From: Desulfobacterales bacterium
GTDB taxonomy: Bacteria > Desulfobacterota > Desulfobacteria > Desulfobacterales > JANQIE01
Direction: 5' to 3'
DNA: 57,931 bases
Assembly: GCA_028282295.1 (NCBI GenBank)
Contig: JANQIE010000246.1
Coordinates: forward strand, 1 to 57,931
Below, piece by piece: positions 1 through 7,264 of this stretch (positions within the stretch are counted from its first letter, which is position 1; every line of letters begins with the position of its first letter). The notes beneath the pieces were generated by a model, which worked only from the letters and a program-made list of their open reading frames with translations, had not been told where the DNA came from and searched no databases. A program made the translations under genes and the position numbers.

Positions 1-93
1 GCCTGTCTGCTGCCAAGATTTGTTTACGTAGCCGCCCGAACACCGCCGATGCCCGAGCGGCTTCTGGTTATGGCTGAAAAAGCGTGGTAATCA
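1..93 (+). CDS. possible 3' end of a gene cut by the window edge
   Basis: Frame 1 is open from the first base and stops with TAA at 91-93, giving about 30 residues that end in MAEKAW. No start is visible because the window begins here. The segment is too short to recognise, and an open frame of this length can occur by chance, so it may not be coding at all. Confidence 0.2.
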
Positions 94-106
94 TTAAAAA
101 AAAACT

Positions 107-412
107 ATGAATATTAAAAAGGAATGGTTGGTGTGCCAAAAGACACCACAAGAGTTTGAACTTGATGCGCTGAAGAACAAAGCCTCAGCATTTAACATCC
201 CTATGGGAAAAATTGTACAAAAATTTGCTGATAAGCTATTTGGCAATATGACTTCTAAATGGAAAGAGTTTGTATCTCGATTGGAAGCCGACGATGAACT
301 CTGGTATTTTAAAACGCCACAGAAAACGATTACACAAAAGATGGGCGCTATTGGATGTGCTATCATCAGAAATGGTAAAATAATTGATGCCCTTACTATG
401 ATTAGGACATAA
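107..412 (+). CDS. small conserved-looking hypothetical protein (101 aa)
   Basis: The gene encodes a soluble 101-residue protein with no signal peptide or membrane segment. Its C-terminal half has the pattern DELWYF, then TPQK, then a short Gly/Ile/Ala-rich strand and a NGKIIDAL-like end. I associate this pattern from memory with short orphan proteins often found in accessory regions; that is recollection, not a search result. An A-rich stretch rather than a clear Shine-Dalgarno sequence precedes the ATG. The AT-richer composition than the genes after 3.3 kb, together with the neighbouring toxin pair and hairpin block, suggests an acquired segment. Function unknown. Confidence 0.6.
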   Translation: MNIKKEWLVCQKTPQEFELDALKNKASAFNIPMGKIVQKFADKLFGNMTSKWKEFVSRLEADDELWYFKTPQKTITQKMGAIGCAIIRNGKIIDALTMIRT

Positions 413-473
413 TTATTAACAGTTTATTTAAACAATATGAAAATATGAACAGGTCAAGCAGAACAAATAGCTT

Positions 474-935
474 CACCTGACCCCAAGGGCCTGGCGGCCC
501 TGGGGTCAGGTGAGCATGGCGATAGGTGGCTTGAGCGCCTATCGAGGTAGTAAAAAGGACGGGAAGAGCTTTCCGTCTCAACGCATGGTGTATCGCCATG
601 CTTTTCACCGGTTAGCGCCGGTCACTATCATTTCCAGCAATGTTGCTGTCATTGCTGAGTGGTAGGTGCGCCAAGAACGCCACCTATCGTTGCGGTTGAA
701 CGGCCGAGCAAACGATTTTAATTTTGTTGTACAGGCCACGACGATCATCACACCAAAAAGGCGTTGTTGGTATTTCGAATGGGTTTTCTCATTCGCAATT
801 CGTCTGCATGCGGGGGAGTCACCTATCAATGCGGTTGGAGCGGACCACGCCCCATTCTGATCGATCGCGACGGTCGGGGCTCGGCTGCCCAACCGCAACG
901 TTGGGAGTGCCTCGGGCTGCGTAGCCGTCATACTT
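474..935. repeat. hairpin-rich non-coding block in a 558-bp gene-free gap
   Basis: No convincing gene occupies 413-970. The block opens with a near-perfect inverted repeat (474-512, arms CACCTGACCCCA / TGGGGTCAGGTG, one bulged A). A second pair of arms, AGCATGGCGATA (about 513-525) and TATCGCCATGCT (about 591-602), encloses a smaller stem at about 523-547. Further on, CACCTATC followed by a GCGGTTG box occurs at about 682 and again at about 821. The block looks like a folded, repeat-derived element. It could be a non-autonomous mobile repeat, a structured RNA or a recombination site. I did not find the GTTRRRY/RYYYAAC pairing expected of an integron attC site. Confidence 0.45.
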
Positions 936-970
936 GCAATGATTGTATAATTTATGAGAGGTAGCATAGA

Positions 971-1969
971 ATGAGTATTGAGGAAGATTTGAAATTAAAG
1001 CTGAAAAACAATCAACGCACTATATTTATAACCGATGCCGATGATCTGTTGGCCGCATGGAGACACCGAAGGGAAAAAAACTCTCGCAGTTGTCGTTGCT
1101 TCGATTTTTCCAGGGTGCCCATGGAGTATCGACTTTCGGCGCCGCCCAATGAAAGGGCTGCACTAATGCCATGCCAAGTCTCTGTGCGGTGCCACCGGTC
1201 CCATATTACAAAAACCATAAAGCCGGCCCCTGAATATTCCACCAACGCTTGCCACGGCCACGGCCGGACGGTCCATCTGAAAACCCAGGATTTGGACGCC
1301 CTGGATACCGTCTCCTTTGCCAAGAGAAACGTGGCGCCTTATATTTCTCCCATTCTTGATGCAGGAACCTTGGCGCTGGTATGCAAAGACTTGGGCATCA
1401 GCGGCAGGGCTATCCCCAAAGTGATCAACGGCCGCCAGTATATCGCCTTTTCCGGCTATCCGGGCTTGAGAACCATGTTTCCGGGCACCATCTATTCGGC
1501 CAAAAACCGTAAAATCATTACCATGGCTATCGGCGCGCTGGGCATCAAGAATATGGTTAAATCCGGAGGAATTCTGACTATCTGTATTACTGTACCGCTT
1601 ACCATACTTGAATCGTTTCTCAAAGATCACTCAAGTGTGTATAAATTGGCTGGTAACCTTGCTTCTGATTTGGTTAAAATAGGGATATCGGCAGTGATAG
1701 GTGGGATTGCTGGAGTCGCTCTTGGAGGATTTACGACTTTTGCTATTGCACCTATAGGTTTGGCAATCCTAATTAGTGTTGGCACTGGATGGTTATTGAA
1801 CCGTTTAGATGATAAATATCAAGTGACAGAAAAGCTCTCAGAATTACTGAAAAACATGAGCGACCAAATTGAAAAATCTATAAAGAACGGTGTTGATAAT
1901 GTAGAAAGATCCGCATACCGTGGTTTAGGCGGATTCATTCGTTCGCAAGGCTACAGAGGGCCGTTTTGA
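971..1969 (+). CDS. candidate membrane-active polymorphic toxin (332 aa)
   Basis: The N-terminal ~100 residues are unusual in composition (many Arg, His and Cys) and may be a degenerate linker. From about residue 140 the protein resembles, as I remember the family, C-terminal toxin modules attached to PAAR/T6SS effectors and the E. coli YafU protein. It has an INGRQYIAFSGYPGLR-like segment, a basic stretch, then hydrophobic helices at about residues 195-215 and 225-272, followed by a polar helical tail. I infer an inner-membrane-inserting or pore-forming toxin. No signal peptide, PAAR or Rhs domain is present, so this may be an orphan toxin cassette or a truncated effector. The downstream membrane protein starts inside its stop codon, the coupling expected of a toxin-immunity pair. 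A GAGAGG motif sits upstream of the ATG. Confidence 0.55.
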   Translation: MSIEEDLKLKLKNNQRTIFITDADDLLAAWRHRREKNSRSCRCFDFSRVPMEYRLSAPPNERAALMPCQVSVRCHRSHITKTIKPAPEYSTNACHGHGRTVHLKTQDLDALDTVSFAKRNVAPYISPILDAGTLALVCKDLGISGRAIPKVINGRQYIAFSGYPGLRTMFPGTIYSAKNRKIITMAIGALGIKNMVKSGGILTICITVPLTILESFLKDHSSVYKLAGNLASDLVKIGISAVIGGIAGVALGGFTTFAIAPIGLAILISVGTGWLLNRLDDKYQVTEKLSELLKNMSDQIEKSIKNGVDNVERSAYRGLGGFIRSQGYRGPF

Positions 1970-2433
1970 TGGAACATAAACCATTAAACAAAAAATTCGC
2001 CATTACGTTTCTATTAGTTATTAATCTGCTTTGCTTGTGGGTCTTCTGGATAGGCTTGAGTGATGTAATAGAAGTAAATGCCTTATTACAAGGCCGTGTT
2101 GATGTCATCCGCGTTGGCAGTAGAGCGGGTTTCTTTGTAGTTGTTATTGGCGTTCCTATATTATGCCTTTTACCTGTTGCAGAAAGGTTCTGGACGGATT
2201 TTGTCAAAAAACACGGCAAAATAATTACTCAGGGTGCTATTGTTGGCGTTGTGGCCTTACTTGCCGCCGGTTTTCTGGGATCATTTTGGATTAGGACGCG
2301 GGTTGAAAAAGCTGGATATAATAATTGTCGCAACGCAAGCGGGATCAGTGCACTATCAAGGACATTAGTATATACCCGAAACACGAAAATCTGTGAAGAA
2401 TTGGTTGAGGCAGAAATAAAAAAGCAAAAATAG
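1969..2433 (+). CDS. DUF1240-like membrane protein, probable immunity protein
   Basis: This 154-residue protein has three or four predicted membrane helices (about residues 10-35, 50-70, 85-110) and a polar Cys-containing C-terminal tail with YNNC and KICEEL motifs. The ATG overlaps the TGA of the preceding toxin gene (TGATG), so the two are probably translationally coupled. Length, topology and position next to a membrane-active toxin fit the DUF1240 type of immunity protein. Family membership is from recognition of the overall pattern, not a database match. A nearby TTG at 1966 is also in frame, but the ATG at 1969 is the more natural start. Confidence 0.55.
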   Translation: MEHKPLNKKFAITFLLVINLLCLWVFWIGLSDVIEVNALLQGRVDVIRVGSRAGFFVVVIGVPILCLLPVAERFWTDFVKKHGKIITQGAIVGVVALLAAGFLGSFWIRTRVEKAGYNNCRNASGISALSRTLVYTRNTKICEELVEAEIKKQK

Positions 2434-3293
2434 TTGCAGAATTTTATCCGCATTGAATATGTGAAAGTAATAATGAAGAAAAACTCCCAACCTGTCGCTT
2501 GGATGTCCCCGGAATTCTGTATTCACATTGTCATAATACCAGCCGATGGCCCTTTTGGTTGCAGATTCATGAAAAATTTAGTAATGGGCAATTGTACCCA
2601 CAAAGTACCCACAATCAGATTCTGATGCGAGTATCGTAATTCTTGGAGCTACGTTTTGAAATGTTGCTGAAAATACGAAAAATTTTTCTAATCCTAAATA
2701 CAATGCCGTTTCCTTAAAGCTATTTCGAACTGTGGGAGCAGCGTTCCGCCGCAACATGTTTTTTTAAACTCATAGAAATCGCGGCGAGACGCCGCTCGCA
2801 CAATGATATCATGACGCCACGATCCTTCGTTGCATAAAAAACATGGCAAAGAGAGGGTAGGTCGCTGATGTGTGGCACGCTATCAGAAAACGAAACCCTA
2901 TCGACAGATCAAACCCCAGGTGCAGTCAAAGGATGGGGTCGATTTTGCCATGTTTTTTACCCTTCGGGAAAGCCGGAGGGCTCCAGATCCTGCGTTGCCA
3001 AGGGCTCGCAGCAGGTTGACTACAGCTTTGCCCTTGACGCCTTGGCTCTGGAGTCCCCCGACTTTTGCAACGTTGGGGGTTAGTGGACTCGTCTCACTCA
3101 CCACTGAGACATGCGTTAGCGTGAAGGACATACTTAATGGTAGAAGCCCTGTAACAAAAAAAGCGAAGGAACAACAGTGGGCATCCCGGATGTCTGCAAA
3201 CATCGGCCGACAATGCGATTATGCCGATACCTTGCGCAAATATTGCCAAAAGAAGTGACCTGGACAAGGGCCGCAAAACTGTAAGATCAAAAA
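2434..3293. other. 860-bp gap without a convincing gene
   Basis: Open frames exist on both strands but lack good ribosome binding sites and protein-like composition. The gap contains a diverged REP-like palindrome (2730-2804). Around 2935-3075 there is a tract that might be a decayed insertion or an old gene fragment; I cannot identify it. The right boundary is the 3' end of the flavoprotein gene on the minus strand. Confidence 0.4.
2730..2804. repeat. diverged copy of REP-like palindrome
   Basis: The left arm (2730-2753, CTGTGGGAGCAGCGTTCCGC...) and right arm (2779-2804, TCGCGGCGAGACGCCGCTCG...) form an imperfect palindrome. It matches the perfect 25-bp-armed element at 22435-22510. The sequence type, GTAGGAGCGGC followed by its complement, is like REP elements known from other proteobacteria. 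Confidence 0.6.
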
Positions 3294-4802
3294 CTAATAG
3301 CCGTTCCGATAGCCCCCATCCGGGTGCCAATGGTAGATTTTCAGCAAGTCGGGGAAAGTATTCGGCTTGTACAGTGATTTGCCCAGCAACAGCCGCAGAC
3401 ACTCATGGATGCCCTCGCACATGGAAGGGTGCGGGTAGACGGTTTTGTAGATATCTTTGAGCCCCTTGTTTTGGTCCATCATCATGGCGATGGCGATAAT
3501 GGTGCTCGAAACCTGTGGCCCGGCGGCCCGCATGCCCAACAGGCGAAGATCTTCGTCGTCGCTGACGATGATTTTGACAAAACCGGTCGCGGCCCGCATG
3601 GCAATGGCCCGGGACAAGAGCCGGTTGGCGTAGTAGGCCACCCGGTAAGCGATTTTCTTTTTGCGGCACATGGTTTCATTCAGCCCCACGGCGGCGACTT
3701 CCGGGTAGAAGAACATGATCGTCGACATGTTATCGTAGTTAAGGGGCCATTGGGTTTGACGGAACATATGCTTGACCGCATAGCGGCCTTCTTTTTCCGC
3801 CATGTTGACCAGGTTCGGATGGCGGGTGACATCACCGGCGGCGTAGATGTTTTTATGCACGCGGCAATCCGCGTCAATGGGCAGGTAGCCGCGCTGATCG
3901 CAGAACAGCCCAAGCTTGTCGAGGTTCAGCCGCTTTAAATTGGGGGCCCGGCCGATGGAAAACAGCACCACATCGACCGCGATTGTCTGCTTCGGGGCGT
4001 CCTCGAACGCTAACGTCACCTTTAATTCGTCCGATGTATTGTCAATGTTCTGAAGGTTGGCGGAGTGAAAAATGTGCACCCCGCGCTGGGCCAGGTGGTG
4101 ACTCACATAGTCGCTGATGTCGGGATCCTCGGCAGGCAGGATCCGTTTTTTATGATCCACCAGGTAGACCTGGGTTTGCCCGAAATTGGCAAAGATGGTG
4201 GCGTACTCGCAACCGGTGACCCCGGCGCCGATAATCATCAGGCGCCGGGGAAAGGCATTGAGTTGCAGAACACCGTCCGAATCGACAATCCGTTGCTGAT
4301 CGACGGTCCCGACGGTTGCCGGCCGGGGCGATGAACCGGTGGCAATAAGGAAGTGGTCGGCCTGAACGTCTTCGCTGCTGCCACCGGCACCTTCAACCCG
4401 CACGGTGTGGTCGTCGACAAAAGAGGCCCACCCGCGTTTAAACGTCACAAAACCGGGCCCCGGCCATTTGCCGGGTGCGCAGGCTGCGAGCTGGTGGAGT
4501 ATCTGGGCCTGCTTTTCCCGCACGGCCGTCAGCACGGTGGCCCGCACCGCCGGATAATCCACGGAGAGCCCCACACTGCGATACCCGCGATCCATCTTGG
4601 AGGCCACGGCATAATCCTTGGCCAGTTCCCACATGGTCTTGGAGGCCAACGCCCCCCATTTAACACCGGCCCCGCCGATTTCATGGCTCTCGATGAGGCA
4701 CACCCGTTTTCCGAAATCAAGGGCGCGCATCGCCGCGGCAAAGCCGCCCGACCCGCATCCGATTACACAGACGTCATATTTTTCATTCGTTGATGCATTC
4801 AT
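3294..4802 (-). CDS. dihydrolipoyl dehydrogenase-like flavoprotein lacking the redox disulfide
   Basis: The 502-residue protein has the class I pyridine nucleotide-disulfide oxidoreductase layout. An FAD-binding GCGSGGFAAA loop is at about residue 15, an NAD(P)-binding IIGAGVTGCEYA loop is mid-protein, an IYAAGDV FAD motif follows, and the C-terminal dimerisation domain has a YPHPSMCEG segment where the active-site His-Glu lies. The usual redox motif GGxCxxxGCxPSK reads GGAGVKWGALASK (residues 43-55). Both cysteines are therefore replaced (Gly46, Ala51), and the Pro as well. It cannot use a disulfide for dithiol chemistry and may act as a transhydrogenase-like or quinone/other-acceptor oxidoreductase, which is inference. 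A GGAG lies upstream of the ATG. It is transcribed alone, with repeats at 4823-4995 upstream. Confidence 0.85.
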   Translation of the reverse strand: MNASTNEKYDVCVIGCGSGGFAAAMRALDFGKRVCLIESHEIGGAGVKWGALASKTMWELAKDYAVASKMDRGYRSVGLSVDYPAVRATVLTAVREKQAQILHQLAACAPGKWPGPGFVTFKRGWASFVDDHTVRVEGAGGSSEDVQADHFLIATGSSPRPATVGTVDQQRIVDSDGVLQLNAFPRRLMIIGAGVTGCEYATIFANFGQTQVYLVDHKKRILPAEDPDISDYVSHHLAQRGVHIFHSANLQNIDNTSDELKVTLAFEDAPKQTIAVDVVLFSIGRAPNLKRLNLDKLGLFCDQRGYLPIDADCRVHKNIYAAGDVTRHPNLVNMAEKEGRYAVKHMFRQTQWPLNYDNMSTIMFFYPEVAAVGLNETMCRKKKIAYRVAYYANRLLSRAIAMRAATGFVKIIVSDDEDLRLLGMRAAGPQVSSTIIAIAMMMDQNKGLKDIYKTVYPHPSMCEGIHECLRLLLGKSLYKPNTFPDLLKIYHWHPDGGYRNGY

Positions 4803-4822
4803 CCAGCGTTAATCTCCAAAAA

Positions 4823-4883
4823 GTTATCAGTGTTCAGTTGTCAGTGTTCAGTAAAGGCACACTGACAACTGAACACTGATAAC
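4823..4883. repeat. perfect inverted repeat, 24-bp arms
   Basis: The arms at 4823-4846 and 4860-4883 are perfect reverse complements built from TCAGTGTTCAGTTGTCAGTG-type sequence, with a 13-base loop. The same left arm recurs at 18186-18209. This is a dispersed family in this genome. It lies upstream of the flavoprotein gene, but I see no direct regulatory link. Confidence 0.75.
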
Positions 4884-4918
4884 TGACAACTATCCGATGA
4901 GTCGAATTTCCTTAACTT

Positions 4919-4995
4919 GTGTCCATCCGGAAATAGTAGATTTTGGTTCAGGCCAAGGCCGCAACGAATTTGAAACTCGACGAAGGATTTCAAAC
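4919..4995. repeat. partial copy of the GTGYCCATCCGG repeat family
   Basis: The segment begins GTGTCCATCCGGAAATAGTA and continues with a TGGTTC...GGCCAAGGCC stretch. This matches the reverse complement of the right arm of the long inverted repeat at 54384-54525 and relates to the copy at 57744-57831. It looks like one arm of a non-autonomous repeat element. Confidence 0.5.
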
Positions 4996-5094
4996 GTTTT
5001 ATAAATTAACCTTTAGCTTCCTATCGGGTTGAAGCGCGACCTCTTTTCAACGGTGCTCGCCAAGTTTTCAGTTTCAAATTTCCAGTTTCAAATT

Positions 5095-6804
5095 TCAACC
5101 CTTAACTTTCAGGCTACGCAGACGGTTGATGGCGGCGGCGAGTTCCAGGCCGCGAAAACCGGCCAGGTTGCCGATTCGGTAAGGTGGCAGAACATCAAGC
5201 CCCTCGCGTTCAAGATCCTGCATCACCTGGTCGACCACGGCTTTCAAACTGCTGCCGGCGCGCATGTAGCGGGTGGCGTGCCAGATGGCGTGGCCGATGG
5301 CCCGGGTCTGGGAAATGGTGACCACCTGCTCCAGGTCGCCCAGGTCGATGGGGGTCCGGCCGAACATGATCTCCAGGGTACGCGGTGCCGTTATTTTCAT
5401 GCGGCCGGGACGTTGATAGGGATCAAAGCTGTCGACCAGCGGAATTCGCGGCCGGATCGACCCGAAATTCGCGCCGCCTTCGTCGGCACGGCCGGTTTTG
5501 ATGGTGGCCGCAATCTCTCGGGCCTCTGTGGTTACATCCTCGGGCAGGTAGGCGCTCATGCGGATCACCTGGTCGGCCGTGCCAAAGTAATCGCCGGAAC
5601 CGCCCATGACCAGAATGGTCGAAATGCCGTGGTCCTGATACAGTTGCCGAACCTTGTCAATATAGGGGGTGATCGGTTCCTGGCCCTTGACCACCAGGCG
5701 TTGCATGCGATGATCGCGGATCATGAAGTTGGTGGCCGAGGTGTCTTCATCCAGCAGCAGCACTTTGGCGCCGACTTCCACCATCTCGGAAATGGACGCG
5801 GCCTGGGAAGTACTGCCGCTGGCGTTCTGGGTTGTGAAAAATTGAGTGTCTTTGCCAAAGGGCAGATTGTTGATAAACGGTGAGATATCGGTGCCGGCAA
5901 TGCTGCGGCCGTCATAGGCCCTGATTTTGACTGCAGCCGGATGGCTGACCACCAACTCGCGGCCGTCGCCCGGCACATGGTTGTAAACACCCAGCTCCAA
6001 GGCATTGAGCAGGGTCGATTTGCCATGATACCCGCCGCCGACAATCAGGGTCACCCCTTCAGGCACCCCGAGCCCCTGGATTGTGCCGCTGTTGGGTAGG
6101 GTGACCTGGACCTGCATGCCGGCCGGTGCCTTGAAAGCGATCGTCTCGCCGGCCGGCAGCGGCCGGGCGTCGATGCCGCTCAAGCGCGGCAGATGGGCGC
6201 CGTCGGCCACAAAGGCCACCAGCCCCATGGCAGGCAGGGCATCGCGTAAAAAATCGGCATCCTCGGCAATTTTGATGTGGCGGTACAACCGCTCGGCATC
6301 CAGCGCCGCCATAAACAGCGATCCGGTAACAATTCGCGGCAGTTCATCCAACAACATCCGCACCGCATCCCGCCCGGCAATACGCCGTCCCCGGGCCGGC
6401 AGCCCCATGAAGAAACAGGTTTGCACATCATTGGCGGTGATGGTCATGGCGCTGCGGGGCAGTATTTCCTGCACCGGCGTGTCGATGGTGATCAGCCCGC
6501 TCTTGCCACTGCCCCGGTTCGGCCGGGCAATGCGACGGCACTGGGCATAAAAATGCCGGATCAGAAAATCGCACAACGCGATCCGGCGACTGGCGTTGCG
6601 CGTGGTATCGTCCGGAAAACCCGCGTTGGTCCGTGTAACCCGCACCCGCAGCCGGCTCGGCTCGGCAAACGGGTCGCCCTGCACATGATCGATAAACAGC
6701 TCGAAGCGGTCAAAAACATAGCCGCCCTCAATCGATTTGTAGGCTTTGTAGCCCTTGCCGTCGATGCGGTCCAATGCGGCTTTGAGTTGTGGGCCGGATC
6801 GCAT
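5095..6804 (-). CDS. ABC-class P-loop ATPase (COG3044 / MRB1590-like)
   Basis: The protein of about 569 residues belongs by its motifs to the 'predicted ATPase of the ABC class' family. It has a Walker A-like loop VGGGYHGKSTLLNALE in mid-protein, a stretch with NNLPFGKDT and the signature-like ASGSTSQAASISE, and Walker B VLLLDEDTSATNFM. The family is soluble and stands alone without permeases; some members bind RNA, and the cellular role here is unknown. I place the start at 6804 because GAGGG lies 5-9 bases upstream of that ATG. An in-frame upstream ATG at 6849 has weaker support. The gene is divergent from the activase gene at 7261. Confidence 0.85.
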   Translation of the reverse strand: MRSGPQLKAALDRIDGKGYKAYKSIEGGYVFDRFELFIDHVQGDPFAEPSRLRVRVTRTNAGFPDDTTRNASRRIALCDFLIRHFYAQCRRIARPNRGSGKSGLITIDTPVQEILPRSAMTITANDVQTCFFMGLPARGRRIAGRDAVRMLLDELPRIVTGSLFMAALDAERLYRHIKIAEDADFLRDALPAMGLVAFVADGAHLPRLSGIDARPLPAGETIAFKAPAGMQVQVTLPNSGTIQGLGVPEGVTLIVGGGYHGKSTLLNALELGVYNHVPGDGRELVVSHPAAVKIRAYDGRSIAGTDISPFINNLPFGKDTQFFTTQNASGSTSQAASISEMVEVGAKVLLLDEDTSATNFMIRDHRMQRLVVKGQEPITPYIDKVRQLYQDHGISTILVMGGSGDYFGTADQVIRMSAYLPEDVTTEAREIAATIKTGRADEGGANFGSIRPRIPLVDSFDPYQRPGRMKITAPRTLEIMFGRTPIDLGDLEQVVTISQTRAIGHAIWHATRYMRAGSSLKAVVDQVMQDLEREGLDVLPPYRIGNLAGFRGLELAAAINRLRSLKVKG

Positions 6805-7024
6805 GGACACCCTCTTTTCTGGTTCATATGATGCCGGGTCATTGTGCATTCAAAGCACAGGCTAAAAAACAGGTTTCACCCTGTAAAACTATTTATTGCT
6901 TTAATTTCGATAACTTTGGGGCTCAAAACCGGATGGCATAACGTTTGCCATAGTCTGAAATCAACCTGCAACCAATTTGAAACCGGTCAACGGCAAAGAT
7001 CCCAAACCCATTACAGGAGGCCGT

Positions 7025-7264
7025 ATGCACATCCAAACAAATGCTGCCGGGTCCAAATCGCCCCCGACATTTCCCTTGACACCCAAATTTCTTTCTTCCT
7101 ATACTCTGCGTGCAAAAGGAGGGTCACATAAAACCTCCGTTTTTCACATCTTTAGCACTGATAAGAATTTAGGTTCGGTACTGCAAATACTGGTAACCGG
7201 TTATTATCTGCATGTCAACTCCGGATCATCGATCCAAAACCACCAACAGAAAATCGACTTATGA
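7025..7264 (+). CDS. possible small upstream ORF (79 aa) overlapping the activase start
   Basis: AGGAGG at 7015-7020 lies four bases before an ATG, and the frame ends with a TGA that shares ATGA with the activase start at 7261. This arrangement looks like a translated leader or coupled small gene. Against this, the product (rich in Ser, Lys and His, no recognisable domain) is not protein-like, and a good promoter lies inside the frame, so transcripts from it would not include the ribosome binding site. Confidence 0.3.
   Translation: MHIQTNAAGSKSPPTFPLTPKFLSSYTLRAKGGSHKTSVFHIFSTDKNLGSVLQILVTGYYLHVNSGSSIQNHQQKIDL
7076..7105 (+). promoter_or_regulatory. sigma-70-type promoter for the activase gene
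   Basis: TTGACA (7076-7081) and TATACT (7100-7105) are separated by 18 bases, a close match to a housekeeping promoter. Just downstream, GGAGG and CCTCC followed by TTTTT (about 7119-7145) could form a weak attenuator-like hairpin in the leader of about 150 bases. Confidence 0.55.

Noticed and set aside
605..967. 120-codon minus-strand frame and overlapping plus-strand frames in the hairpin block
   Set aside because: Several frames overlap in a sequence dominated by inverted repeats; none has a ribosome binding site.
413..970. Integron attC site or gene cassettes
   Set aside because: Hairpins with bulged bases resemble attC folding, but no properly paired RYYYAAC and GTTRRRY core sites or integrase gene are visible.
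2872..3258. 128-codon plus-strand frame
   Set aside because: Arg/Pro-rich translation, no ribosome binding site and no recognisable domain; possibly relic sequence.
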